Shown one piece after another: positions 30,905 to 38,535 of a stretch of 50,556 bases of DNA; the stretch's first letter is position 1; each line of letters opens with the position of its first letter. The notes under the pieces were generated by a model. It made no database searches, was not told where the DNA came from, and saw only the letters and a list, made by a program, of their open reading frames with translations. Origin of the DNA: Bacteroidales bacterium (GTDB taxonomy: Bacteria > Bacteroidota > Bacteroidia > Bacteroidales > Muribaculaceae); the NCBI GenBank assembly GCA_019416285.1, contig DXXM01000023.1, positions 1 to 50,556 on the forward strand. The letters are read 5' to 3'. The position numbers and the translations under genes are program-made.

Positions 30905-31900
30905 TCAATTGTAGCCGGAATCAGAGAGTGAGGTCTGCGATTCGTAGAAAGCCGGAGTGAGCAGCCACGAGACGGGACGGGCGCGGCGGTCGAGATATGC
31001 ATTGACGATACGATGGCCGATGAAGCGGCCGACCATACCCGGCGAGTCGGGATTGACAGCTGACGTGAACGGTGCCGGACTGACGAGCGACGACGCAAGC
31101 TGCGGGTCGGTCGAAAACAGCATTTTTTCGCCCACGAGTTTCTCCCAAATCCTGCGCTCATTCTTTTCAAGCCACACCATCTGTTCGTCGGTGTAGCCGA
31201 GAGCCTCCTGTTCGCTCATTCCGGCGAGCTGCATCACGGCTTCAGTGAGCGCGCCCTCATAGAGTATCCGCGAAAGCACGGTCGGGTATTCGCTCTGAGG
31301 CCGGTAGGGATAGTCGCGGCGCATGAGAGCTTCGGCGATGTCGGGGAGGATGCGGGCCGGGACCTTGCGCTGACGGATGAAGTCGGGGAAATAGCCATAT
31401 GGCGCGTAAGATGCTCCCAGGTAGTGGTTGAGACCGAGGAACAGAATGGTGTCGGCGGTAAATACCGACTGATTGAAGGGGGAGACAACGGCGTAGACCG
31501 AGGGGAATATATTGTCGGGAAAGAGGTGAGCATAGTTGAACTTCATACGTCCGAGTGAGCTTTCGAGAGGCCGAAGGTCGCTCCACAGCGAGTCGACAGC
31601 ATGCGCGTGAACGAGAATCGACGGGCTCGCGGCATAGACAGAGAGGGCCGAGTCCGTCATGGCGCCGTAGCCCGACAGGGCGAAGAGCGTCCGGGCCGCA
31701 TCTTCCATCTCCGGAGGCAGCGGCGTGGCGGTGTCGCGCAGCGCGATGTCAAGCCTATTGACCCTTACCGACATAGAATCCTCTCCCCCGCATGAGGTGA
31801 GCAATCCGCCTAAAAACGGAAGCAAAACAAAAAGTATCGTAAAACCATAGCGCCGGAGGCGGTTCCGAAAAAATTCAATGCCAGTCATTGTATTATTCAA
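30905..31900 (-). CDS. GldB-like lipoprotein
   Basis: A 331-residue lipoprotein. After an N-terminal helix the lipobox is LLTSC (Cys about 37), followed by GGED, so it should be lipid-anchored in the envelope. The body matches the Bacteroidetes GldB family (DTILFLGLNHYLGASYAPY, about residues 150-168; ILYEGALTEAVMQL, about 211-224; GRFIGHRIVNAYL near the end). In gliding flavobacteria GldB is needed for motility, but non-gliding Bacteroidales keep homologues. The conserved His and Glu in LNHY and YEGAL recall metallopeptidase-type folds, though activity is unproven. Confidence 0.8.
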   Translation of the reverse strand: MNNTMTGIEFFRNRLRRYGFTILFVLLPFLGGLLTSCGGEDSMSVRVNRLDIALRDTATPLPPEMEDAARTLFALSGYGAMTDSALSVYAASPSILVHAHAVDSLWSDLRPLESSLGRMKFNYAHLFPDNIFPSVYAVVSPFNQSVFTADTILFLGLNHYLGASYAPYGYFPDFIRQRKVPARILPDIAEALMRRDYPYRPQSEYPTVLSRILYEGALTEAVMQLAGMSEQEALGYTDEQMVWLEKNERRIWEKLVGEKMLFSTDPQLASSLVSPAPFTSAVNPDSPGMVGRFIGHRIVNAYLDRRARPVSWLLTPAFYESQTSLSDSGYN

Positions 31901-32026
31901 AAATTTAAAGAATGTGATTAGTCAATAGAAATACCATATACACATATCTACCACCCCATAGAATAAGGAAACCATCTCTATATAAATAGGTGTAAAGAGA
32001 ACGGCGTGCGGGAGGTGACGATTGTT

Positions 32027-32105
32027 CAAAAGTAGCAATTTTTGGGCATTTATTCATAAAATTAAGCGCAATAAATGGCATTTAGGGAGACTTTTGCTAA
32101 CTTTG
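32027..32105. promoter_or_regulatory. Divergent -7 boxes for the GldB-like and amidase genes
   Basis: Minus strand TACTTTTG at 32027-32034 points to the GldB-like gene (leader about 120 bases). Plus strand TAACTTTG at 32098-32105 points to the amidase gene (leader about 22 bases). Both are perfect -7 matches; -33 boxes are weak. Confidence 0.5.
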
Positions 32106-32133
32106 CCTAAAATTTTGCCAAGCATTTTGCACC

Positions 32134-33282
32134 ATGTCACTGACACGCATCATAAAGACACTCGTATTCATCATGCTTTTTCCCGCAATCGCGCTGACTG
32201 CGGCCGAGAAGAGTTTCACCGTAATGATTGACCCCGGACACGGAGGAAAGGACGCCGGAGCGCTTGGCCGACGCACGAATGAAAAGACCATAAATCTGGC
32301 GGTGGCCAAGAAGGTGCGCGACCTGATTGACAGCAACATGAAGGATGCAAAAGTCGAGATGACACGCGACGGCGACTATTTCGTCACCCTCAAGGGACGC
32401 TCAAATATGGCCAACAAAAAGCAGGCCGACATCTTCATCTCCATCCATGCAAACTCCATCGACAGGAAGTCGCCGCTGCACTCGTCAATCAACGGAGCGG
32501 CCGTCTACACCCTGGGTCTGCGCAAAAGCGAGACAAACCTCAGCATAGCGATGAGGGAGAATGAGGTGATGAAACTCGAACCGGATTATTCGACAACCTA
32601 CGAGGGCTTCGACCCGTCGTCGACCGAGAGCTACATCGCCTTTGAAATGATGCAGCACACCAACATGGATCAGAGCATCGAACTGGCCGAGGCGGTGCAG
32701 AACGAACTCGTCCGCACTGCCGGAAGAAAAAACAACGGCGTGCGCCAGGCCCCCTTCTGGGTCCTCGTCGGGACAAGCATGCCGGCAATCCTCGTCGAAC
32801 TCGATTTCATCTGCAATCCGACCATGGAGCGCTTCATGATGTCGGAAAAAGGTCAGGACAAACTCGCCCGCGCCATCTACAAGGGCATCGAGAGGTATCG
32901 CAAGGTCAAATCTCCGGCAAAAGTCGGCCCGACCATGACTGACATCCGTGAGGCCGAGCGCGAGACCGCAAAGCGCGACACGGCGAAAAAAGAGGCAGTC
33001 GAAGAGGCCCGCACCCAACAAGAGGTGAAAGAAAACGTTTATTCTAATGAGGATATCGTCTACAAAATCCAGTTCCTCACCGCGCCGTCGCCGCTCAGAA
33101 AGGGCGATGCACGCCTCAAGGGTCTGAGTCCGGTCGACTACTATAAGGACAGCGGCATGGTGAAATATACCTACGGCGAATACTCCTCGCAGGCCAAGGC
33201 CTCGGCCGAGCTGAAGAAAATCAAGAAAAAATTCCGCGACGCCTTCGTCATAAAGACCCGCGGCGGCAAGCGAATCAAATAA
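32134..33282 (+). CDS. N-acetylmuramoyl-L-alanine amidase with SPOR-like C-terminus
   Basis: A 382-residue exported Amidase_3 zinc enzyme that cuts the amide between muramic acid and the stem peptide. An N-terminal signal (about residues 1-24) precedes the catalytic domain. Zinc and catalytic residues are seen in MIDPGHGGKDAGA (about 30-42), TNEKTINL, FISIHANSID (about 106-115) and PAILVELDFICNP (about 216-228). A charged helical linker leads to a C-terminal SPOR-like repeat (about 305-380; VYKIQFLTAP, EYSSQAKASAELKKIKKKF) that would bind denuded glycan at division sites. The mlaD-like gene follows 69 bases later. Confidence 0.93.
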   Translation: MSLTRIIKTLVFIMLFPAIALTAAEKSFTVMIDPGHGGKDAGALGRRTNEKTINLAVAKKVRDLIDSNMKDAKVEMTRDGDYFVTLKGRSNMANKKQADIFISIHANSIDRKSPLHSSINGAAVYTLGLRKSETNLSIAMRENEVMKLEPDYSTTYEGFDPSSTESYIAFEMMQHTNMDQSIELAEAVQNELVRTAGRKNNGVRQAPFWVLVGTSMPAILVELDFICNPTMERFMMSEKGQDKLARAIYKGIERYRKVKSPAKVGPTMTDIREAERETAKRDTAKKEAVEEARTQQEVKENVYSNEDIVYKIQFLTAPSPLRKGDARLKGLSPVDYYKDSGMVKYTYGEYSSQAKASAELKKIKKKFRDAFVIKTRGGKRIK

Positions 33283-33351
33283 CCCCACTCTCCCCCACCG
33301 CTCACGAAAAAATTTTTCCACAAGGCACCAACACATCCCCAATCAAAGATT

Positions 33352-34275
33352 ATGAAAAAAATCTTCACAAAGGAAATTATCATAGGCGCAAGCGTATTGC
33401 TCTCGCTCCTCATCCTGTTTTTCGGCATCGACTATCTCAAAGGCATCAACATATTTAAGTCGGCCAACTACTATTTTGCCTCCTACACCAATGTGGCAGG
33501 CCTCGCGCAGTCAGCGCCCGTCACTCTCAACGGATATAAAATCGGTCTCGTCCGCGAAATCAAATATGAGTATGACAATCCCGGACATGTGCTCGTGGAA
33601 CTCAGTCTCGACAAGCAGCTCAAAGTGCCTGTAGGCACCAAGGCCGCAATCGTCACCGACATGCTCGGCACTTCAAGCGTGGAGCTTCAGATGGCTCCGG
33701 GCAACAACTTCTGCGAAGTAGGCTCGCGCCTCGAAGGAGTGTCGGCCGGAGGCATGATGGACAAAATCGGCAATGAGCTCATGCCCACCATCATGTCAAT
33801 CGCCCCACACATCGACTCGCTCGTAGTGGCGCTCACCGCCATCACCACCGACCCCGCGCTCCAGTCGTCAATCAAGCGTCTGGACAACATAATGGCCAAT
33901 CTCGAAGTCTCGACTACTCATCTCAACAAAGCCATGGGCGGTGTGCCGGCACTCGTCAACAGCGCCAACGGTACAATGGCCAACGTGAAGGAACTCTCGG
34001 CAAACCTCACGCAGATTTCAGCGGCGCTCGCAGTACTCTCCGAAGATCTGAAGGAAATGCCCCTCGACTCGACCATGCGTAATATCAACCGCATCACCGC
34101 CAATCTCGACCAGGCTACCGAACAGCTCAACTCGACCAACTCGTCGCTCGGCCTTCTGCTCAACGATCCGCAGCTCTATCACAACATCAACAACAGCGCG
34201 GCACATATCGACAGCATACTCATCGACCTCAAGAAGCAGCCCAAGCGCTATATCCCGTCAATCAAGATATTCTAA
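33352..34275 (+). CDS. MlaD/MCE family protein
   Basis: A 307-residue protein with one N-terminal membrane helix (about residues 10-28) and an MCE domain (about 38-120; ANYYFASYTNVAGLAQSAPV, then LNGYKIGLVREI). A long alpha-helical region (about 130-290) follows, with repeated hydrophobic spacing that could build a needle-like tube. MCE proteins bind and move lipids between the membranes. It is the second gene after the amidase, an arrangement common in Bacteroidetes. ATPase and permease partners are not in this window. Confidence 0.88.
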   Translation: MKKIFTKEIIIGASVLLSLLILFFGIDYLKGINIFKSANYYFASYTNVAGLAQSAPVTLNGYKIGLVREIKYEYDNPGHVLVELSLDKQLKVPVGTKAAIVTDMLGTSSVELQMAPGNNFCEVGSRLEGVSAGGMMDKIGNELMPTIMSIAPHIDSLVVALTAITTDPALQSSIKRLDNIMANLEVSTTHLNKAMGGVPALVNSANGTMANVKELSANLTQISAALAVLSEDLKEMPLDSTMRNINRITANLDQATEQLNSTNSSLGLLLNDPQLYHNINNSAAHIDSILIDLKKQPKRYIPSIKIF

Positions 34276-34313
34276 GCTGACGGCTGACGCCTATCAGGGC
34301 TAATCAATAAAAT

Positions 34314-34366
34314 CACACCGGAGGAAAATCCCGATTCAAGTCGGATTTTTCTCCGGTGGTTTATTT
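34314..34366 (+). terminator. Terminator of the amidase-mlaD operon
   Basis: CACCGGAG at 34316-34323 pairs with CTCCGGTG at 34351-34358, with an inner AAAATCC/GGATTTT stem, followed by a T-rich stretch. Confidence 0.8.
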
Positions 34367-34370
34367 ATAG

Positions 34371-34406
34371 GAGTAATAAGAGTAATAGGATGGATAGTAG
34401 TAATAT
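34371..34406. repeat. Short array of 9-bp repeats (GAGTAATAA)
   Basis: Four 9-base units: GAGTAATAA, GAGTAATAG, GATGGATAG and TAGTAATAT, the last two degenerate. It lies just after the mlaD operon terminator. Confidence 0.6.
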
Positions 34407-34442
34407 GAAATAAGGCCACCGCATGCGATGGCCCTACATCAT

Positions 34443-34484
34443 ATCATTGTATCAGATAATCCGATCATTGTATCAGATAATCCG
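34443..34484. repeat. Perfect 21-bp tandem duplication
   Basis: Bases 34443-34463 (starting ATCATTGTATC) are repeated exactly at 34464-34484, directly after the stop codon of the ABC-F gene (minus strand). Confidence 0.9.
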
Positions 34485-34488
34485 GCTA

Positions 34489-36105
34489 TTATTTTGCATA
34501 GAGCTTCTCGCGGGCTGCCATGACTTTCTCGTCGGTGATATAGTCGTCGTAGTCCATGAGTTTGTCGATTGTGCCGTTGGGGGTAAGCTCGATGATGCGG
34601 TTGCAGACGGTCTGGATAAACTCGTGGTCGTGGCTCGAAAGGAGCACATTTCCCTTGAAAGCCTGAAGCGTGTTGTTGAACGCCTGGATTGACTCAAGGT
34701 CAAGGTGGTTGGTGGGCGAGTCAAGCACGAGAGTGTTGGCATCAGTCATCATCATGCGGGCAATCATACAGCGCATTTTCTCTCCACCGGAAAGCACGGA
34801 CGCTTTCTTGAGCACTTCCTCGCCCGAGAAAAGCATCTTGCCGAGGAATCCCTTGAGATAAATCTCGGAGCTGTCGTTGGAGAACTGCGAGAGCCAGTCC
34901 ACAAGGTTGAGGTCGGTGTTGAAGAAAGCCGAGTTGTCGAGGGGAAGATAGGCGGTGGTGATGGTCTGTCCCCAGTCGTAGGTTCCGGCGTCGGCCTTGC
35001 GGTTGCCGGTGATGATTTCGAAGAGAGCGGTCATGGCGCGGGGGTCGTGGCTGAGGAAAGCCACCTTGTCGCCCTTCTCTATCTGGAAATTAACATCGTG
35101 GAAGAGCACTTCGCCGTCCACTGAGGCCGAGAGGCCCTTGACTTCGAGAATCTTGTTGCCGGGCTCACGCTGCGGGGTGAAGATGATGCCCGGATAGCGG
35201 CGCGAAGAGGGCTGGATTTCCTCCACGTTGAGTTTCTCGAGCATCTTCTTGCGCGAAGTTGTCTGCTTGGATTTCGCAACATTGGCGCTGAATCGCTGGA
35301 TAAACTCAAGGAGCTCCTTGCGCTTCTCCTCCGCCTTCTTGTTGGCCTGCTGCTGCTGACGGAGAGCAAGCTGCGAGGATTCGTACCAGAAACTGTAGTT
35401 TCCGGCGAAGAGTGTGAGCTTATTGTAGTCGATGTCAAGTGTATGGGTGCAGACGGAGTCGAGGAAGTGGCGGTCGTGGCTCACCACAAGCACCGTGTTC
35501 TCGAACTTCGAGAGGTAATCTTCGAGCCAGGCCACGGTGTCGAGGTCGAGGTCGTTGGTAGGCTCGTCGAGAAGGAGGTTGTCGGGGTTGCCGAAGAGCG
35601 CTTTTGCGAGAAGCACGCGCACCTTCTCGTTACCGCTCATGTCGCGCATGAGGGTGTAGTGTTTGTCCTCCTTGATACCGAGACCGCTGAGAAGGGCGGC
35701 AGCGTCGCTTTCGGCGTTCCAGCCTTCAAGCTCGGCAAATTTCTCCTCAAGCTCGGAAGCACGGATGCCGTCCTCGTCCGAGAAATCCTCTTTGGCGTAG
35801 AGGGCGTCTTTTTCCTGCATGATGTCCCAGAGGACAGTGTGGCCTCGGAGCACGGTTTCCATCACCGTGCAGTCGTCGAACTTGAAGTGGTCCTGTTCGA
35901 GCACACTCATGCGCTCGCCGGGGCCCTGGGTCACAGTGCCGTGTGTCGGCGAAAGCTGGTCGCTGAGGATTCGCATGAGAGTCGACTTGCCGGCACCGTT
36001 AGCGCCGATGATACCATAGCAGTTACCGGGGGTGAACTTGAGGTTCACATCCTGAAAAAGCACCCGCTTGCCGAATTGTATTCCTAAATTATTAACAGCT
36101 ATCAT
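34489..36105 (-). CDS. ABC-F family ATPase with a degenerate second nucleotide site
   Basis: A 538-residue soluble protein with two ATP-binding domains and an inter-domain linker (about 243-300), the ABC-F layout of ribosome-associated factors. Domain 1 has Walker A GANGAGKS (34-41) and Walker B LLLDEPTNDLD (Asp180, Glu181), but an unusual signature MSGNEK. Domain 2 lacks a P-loop (FLSHDPRAMTALF at 350-362). Its Walker B reads LVLDSPTNHLD, with Ser463 in place of the catalytic Glu, although its signature LSGGEK is intact. The start at 36105 fits the family and a promoter 25 bases upstream; an earlier in-frame codon at 36159 is rejected. Confidence 0.9.
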   Translation of the reverse strand: MIAVNNLGIQFGKRVLFQDVNLKFTPGNCYGIIGANGAGKSTLMRILSDQLSPTHGTVTQGPGERMSVLEQDHFKFDDCTVMETVLRGHTVLWDIMQEKDALYAKEDFSDEDGIRASELEEKFAELEGWNAESDAAALLSGLGIKEDKHYTLMRDMSGNEKVRVLLAKALFGNPDNLLLDEPTNDLDLDTVAWLEDYLSKFENTVLVVSHDRHFLDSVCTHTLDIDYNKLTLFAGNYSFWYESSQLALRQQQQANKKAEEKRKELLEFIQRFSANVAKSKQTTSRKKMLEKLNVEEIQPSSRRYPGIIFTPQREPGNKILEVKGLSASVDGEVLFHDVNFQIEKGDKVAFLSHDPRAMTALFEIITGNRKADAGTYDWGQTITTAYLPLDNSAFFNTDLNLVDWLSQFSNDSSEIYLKGFLGKMLFSGEEVLKKASVLSGGEKMRCMIARMMMTDANTLVLDSPTNHLDLESIQAFNNTLQAFKGNVLLSSHDHEFIQTVCNRIIELTPNGTIDKLMDYDDYITDEKVMAAREKLYAK

Positions 36106-36129
36106 TCTATCTAAATTATTTTCGGGGTG

Positions 36130-36160
36130 CAAAGTTACGAAAAATCTCGCTATTAGCAAA
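36130..36160 (-). promoter_or_regulatory. Promoter of the ABC-F gene
   Basis: Minus strand: perfect -7 TAACTTTG (36130-36137) with a perfect -33 TTTG (36157-36160) 19 bases upstream. The leader would be about 18 bases. Confidence 0.8.
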
Positions 36161-36340
36161 ATGGAAACAACTCGGCGAGATCACTGAAATATAAAACAAG
36201 ACATCTTTGTCCTTGACTGGAATGATTTCACGGATGTGTCGTTTACTTGTGCCGGAGGGTGTCGGGAGGGGGAGATATTGTAATTTTTATTCAAGATTGT
36301 TTCTGAATCGTTCAACTTTCGGGTTTTTGAGGCTGGAGGG

Positions 36341-36371
36341 TTGCGGGTTAGGGTAACATTGATTATATTTG
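36341..36371 (+). promoter_or_regulatory. Promoter of the gal operon
   Basis: TATATTTG at 36364-36371 is a perfect -7 box, with TTG at 36341-36343 twenty bases upstream. Transcription would start near 36378, at the first unit of the 9-bp repeat array. Nothing else is seen in 36161-36340. Confidence 0.65.
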
Positions 36372-36378
36372 CATCACA

Positions 36379-36477
36379 GAAACCATCGAAACCACAGAAA
36401 TCACCGAATCAACAGAGACCGCTGAATCCATAGAGACCGCTGAATCAACGGACATCTCCGAAATCACAGAATCAACG
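36379..36477 (+). repeat. Array of eleven 9-bp repeats in the gal operon leader
   Basis: Eleven consecutive 9-base units of the type GAATCAACN, GAAACCANN or GAGACCGCT fill most of the predicted 155-base leader. The RNA would be A/C-rich and little structured. One frame reads as an open T-E-x repeat, but it has no ATG. Confidence 0.75.
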
Positions 36478-36532
36478 CATCTCCTAATATTTATTACATG
36501 GCCGCTTGGCGGCGCACATCAATTCCAGAAAA

Positions 36533-37576
36533 ATGAAAATTTCAAGCAAGACATCAGAGTCTCCCGCGGGAGAAATCACTCTCTATACTCTCACCAACGC
36601 CTCCGGTGCGTCAGTGACCCTTTCAAGCCTCGGCGCAGGAATCGTGGCAGTCAATGTGCCTGACCGCGACGGCAAACTCGCCGATGTAGCCCTCGGCTAC
36701 AAGGACCCCGCATCATATATAGGCGACGGTCCCTGCGCCGGCAAGATTCCCGGCCGTTTCGCCAACCGCATCGCCCTCGGCAAGTTCTCGCTCGACGGGA
36801 AGGACTACACTCTCGCCATCAACAACGGCCCCAACGCTCTCCACGGCGGCCCGACCGGTTTCATGAACCGCATCTGGGACAGCAAGGCCGAAGGCAACAA
36901 GGTGACATTCACCTACCGCTCCGCAGACGGCGAAGAGGGCTATCCCGGCAATCTCGATGTGAAAGCCGAATATACCTGGACCGACGACAACGAGCTCTCG
37001 CTCCACATCACCGCCGAGACCGACGCCGCAACGGTGGTCAACCTCACCAACCACGCATATTTCAACCTCGACGGCGAGAACTCCGGAACCGTGCTCGACC
37101 ATGAACTCCTCCTCCGCGCATCCCGCTATCTTCCGACCGACGACACTCAGATTCCTATCGGCGAACTGGCTCCCGTGGGCGGCACACCTATGGATTTCAC
37201 CGAGTTCAAGGCTATCGGCAAGGATATAAACGCCGACTTCCATCCCCTGAAAGTCGGCAAGGGCTATGACCATTGCTGGGTAATCGACGGCTACACCAAA
37301 GGCTCGCTCAAAGAAGTGGCCGAACTGCGCTCGCAGAAGTCGGGCCGCTCGCTCGTCATCTCGACAACCCAGCCCGGCATGCAGGTCTACACCGGCAACT
37401 GGCTCACTGGCTGCCCCGAAAGCATCTCCGGCGGAGCCTACAGCGACTACGATGGCGTGGCCATCGAGTGTCAGGGTTTCCCCGACGCCCCCAACAAGCC
37501 CGCGTTCCCCTCTTCGGTCCTCCGCCCGGGTGAAAAATACGACGAAATCATCACATTCAAATTCAATACTCTTTGA
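36533..37576 (+). CDS. galM: Aldose 1-epimerase (galactose mutarotase)
   Basis: A 347-residue enzyme that interconverts alpha and beta anomers of galactose and glucose. Family motifs are CAGKIPGRFANRIALGKF (core GRFANRIA), NNGPNALHGGPTGF with the catalytic-site His, VVNLTNHAYFNLDGENSG with the second His, and a late acidic residue in CQGFPDAPN context. The start at 36533 (MKISSKTSES) is chosen over an in-frame ATG at 36506, which adds nine unrelated residues. First gene of a three-gene operon with a nucleotidyltransferase and galK, spaced 22 and 31 bases. Confidence 0.93.
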   Translation: MKISSKTSESPAGEITLYTLTNASGASVTLSSLGAGIVAVNVPDRDGKLADVALGYKDPASYIGDGPCAGKIPGRFANRIALGKFSLDGKDYTLAINNGPNALHGGPTGFMNRIWDSKAEGNKVTFTYRSADGEEGYPGNLDVKAEYTWTDDNELSLHITAETDAATVVNLTNHAYFNLDGENSGTVLDHELLLRASRYLPTDDTQIPIGELAPVGGTPMDFTEFKAIGKDINADFHPLKVGKGYDHCWVIDGYTKGSLKEVAELRSQKSGRSLVISTTQPGMQVYTGNWLTGCPESISGGAYSDYDGVAIECQGFPDAPNKPAFPSSVLRPGEKYDEIITFKFNTL

Positions 37577-37598
37577 ATCAAATAATTCTTTGAATCAA

Positions 37599-38504
37599 AT
37601 GAAACCCACAATTTTTGTACTTGCTGCCGGTATGGGCAGCCGTTACGGTGGTCTTAAACAGCTCGACCCCTTAGGTCCCCAGGGCCAGACCATCATGGAC
37701 TATTCAATCTACGATGCAATCCAGGCCGGTTTCGGCAAGGTAGTTTTCGTAATCCGCAAGGACTTCGAAAAAGATTTCCGCGAAAAAATCCTCTCGAAAT
37801 ACGAGGGCCATATCCCCGTCGAAGTCGTGTTCCAGTCGACCGACAAACTTCCCGAGGGCTACACCTGCCCCGCCGACCGCAGCAAACCCTGGGGCACCAA
37901 CCATGCCGTCATGATGGGCAGCGAGGTCATCAATGAACCCTTCGCCGTCATCAACGCCGACGACTTCTACGGTCGCGACGCCTTCCGCGTGATGGCCGAG
38001 GACCTCATGCGTCCGCGCGACCGCAAGGGCGACTACTCGATGGTGGGCTTCCGCGTAGGCAACACAATGACCGAAAATGGTTCCGTGGCCCGCGGCGTAT
38101 GCTCAAAGGGCGCCGACGGCAACCTCACCGGCGTGGTTGAGCGCACCGCCATCTCCTACGCTCCCAACGGCGACATCGTGTTTACCGACGAAAACGGCGT
38201 CGAGCAGACTCTCGACCCAATGACTCCCGTGTCGATGAACCTCTGGGGCTTCACTCCCGACTATTTCGACTACTCTGAGCGCGAATTCCGTAACTTCCTC
38301 GACAAAGACCTCAACACTCCGAAAGCCGAGTTCTTCATCCCGCTCGTAATCGACACCCTCATCCACTCCGGCGAGGCTACAGTCAAGGTGCTCGACACCG
38401 ACTCGCGCTGGTTCGGCGTCACCTACGCCGCTGACCGTCCCGGCGTTGTCGAGAAGTTCGCCCAGCTCCATGCCGAGGGCCTCTATCCCGACAAAATGTT
38501 CTAA
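37599..38504 (+). CDS. Sugar-phosphate nucleotidyltransferase family protein
   Basis: A 301-residue protein with the NTP-transferase fold. The nucleotide loop is FVLAAGMGSRYGGLKQLDPLG (core LAAGMGSRYGG, residues 7-17), and the metal-binding Asp lies in FAVINADDFYGRDAF (about 108-122). It should couple an NTP to a sugar 1-phosphate or a similar phosphate. It lies between galM and galK with tight spacing, so it is co-expressed with galactose use. No galT is present in the window. A role as uridylyltransferase for galactose 1-phosphate is a hypothesis from context. The start at 37599 is the first ATG after galM that begins the conserved fold. Confidence 0.85.
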   Translation: MKPTIFVLAAGMGSRYGGLKQLDPLGPQGQTIMDYSIYDAIQAGFGKVVFVIRKDFEKDFREKILSKYEGHIPVEVVFQSTDKLPEGYTCPADRSKPWGTNHAVMMGSEVINEPFAVINADDFYGRDAFRVMAEDLMRPRDRKGDYSMVGFRVGNTMTENGSVARGVCSKGADGNLTGVVERTAISYAPNGDIVFTDENGVEQTLDPMTPVSMNLWGFTPDYFDYSEREFRNFLDKDLNTPKAEFFIPLVIDTLIHSGEATVKVLDTDSRWFGVTYAADRPGVVEKFAQLHAEGLYPDKMF

Positions 38505-38535
38505 ACAACCATAAACTTACCTATCACATACTTCC

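Noticed and set aside
30905..31900. GldB-like lipoprotein as evidence of gliding motility
   Set aside because: GldB homologues occur in non-gliding Bacteroidales, and no other gliding or type IX secretion genes are in the window.
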